Source of the DNA: Spirochaetales bacterium
GTDB lineage: Bacteria > Spirochaetota > Spirochaetia > JAGLYY01
Reading direction: 5' to 3'
Length of the DNA: 15,308 nucleotides
NCBI GenBank assembly: GCA_023131935.1
Contig: JAGLYY010000084.1
Location: forward strand, 1-15,308
This document shows, piece after piece, positions 15,271-15,308 of the stretch. A program made the translations under genes and the position numbers. The number at the start of each line of letters is the position of its first letter. Position 1 is the stretch's first letter. A model generated the notes under the pieces. The model was not told the origin of the DNA and made no database searches. It saw only the letters and a list, made by a program, of their open reading frames with translations.

Positions 15271-15308
15271 GATAGACTGTAGGTAGATAGGCTGTAGGCT
15301 GTTAGGCT
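15271..15308 (+). repeat. Start of a tandem 15-base repeat, cut by the window end
   Basis: Two adjacent 15-base units, GATAGACTGTAGGTA (15271-15285) and GATAGGCTGTAGGCT (15286-15300), match at 12 of 15 positions. A third partial copy, GTTAGGCT (15301-15308), matches the second unit at 7 of 8. The array starts four bases after the stop codon of HEAT copy 2 and continues beyond the window, so its length is unknown. Confidence 0.6.

Overview
The window looks like chromosomal DNA of a free-living spirochaete-type bacterium. This is an inference from gene content and style: a SpoIIE/RsbU phosphatase with a very large extracytoplasmic sensor, a membrane-anchored YcgR/PlzA-like PilZ protein, exported HEAT-repeat proteins, a short ComEC next to rsmA, and a lipoprotein built of tandem repeats. 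No 16S rRNA or other marker that would fix the taxon is present. No tRNA or rRNA gene, insertion sequence, phage gene or CRISPR array was seen. Genes are tightly packed and no intergenic stretch reaches 300 bases.

Left block (1-5394, + strand): the 3' end of a TPR-repeat gene overlaps by one base a 1,520-residue transmembrane sensor phosphatase (beta-propeller-like and Fn3-like exported part, TM, second exported sensor, TM, HAMP, PP2C/SpoIIE). A small double zinc-ribbon protein with a C-terminal membrane anchor follows. This reads as one signalling operon whose promoter lies upstream of the window.

Middle block (5402-8519, - strand): reading in the direction of transcription, a CPBP-family membrane protease, a secreted TlpA/ResA-like thioredoxin that appears to lack the last third of its fold, and an FAA1-type long-chain acyl-CoA synthetase. 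This block converges with the left block across only 7 bases.

Right block (8637-15266, + strand): a divergent promoter region (8520-8636) leads to a PilZ protein and an exported HEAT-repeat protein. A possible hairpin follows, then comEC, which lacks the usual C-terminal metallo-beta-lactamase domain. comEC overlaps rsmA (ksgA) by four bases (ATGA). After a short promoter-like gap come a YD-like repeat lipoprotein and a second exported HEAT-repeat protein that is a full-length paralogue of the first. The two paralogues therefore flank comEC, rsmA and the lipoprotein. A 15-base tandem repeat begins five bases after the last stop codon and runs off the window.

Functionally the window joins signalling (phosphatase, c-di-GMP receptor), envelope functions (lipoprotein, HEAT proteins, CPBP protease, thioredoxin, ComEC) and two housekeeping enzymes (RsmA, acyl-CoA synthetase). 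The most unusual items are the dual-sensor phosphatase with a possible internal start and fusion seam, the truncated thioredoxin, the HEAT paralogue pair, and the repeat lipoprotein.
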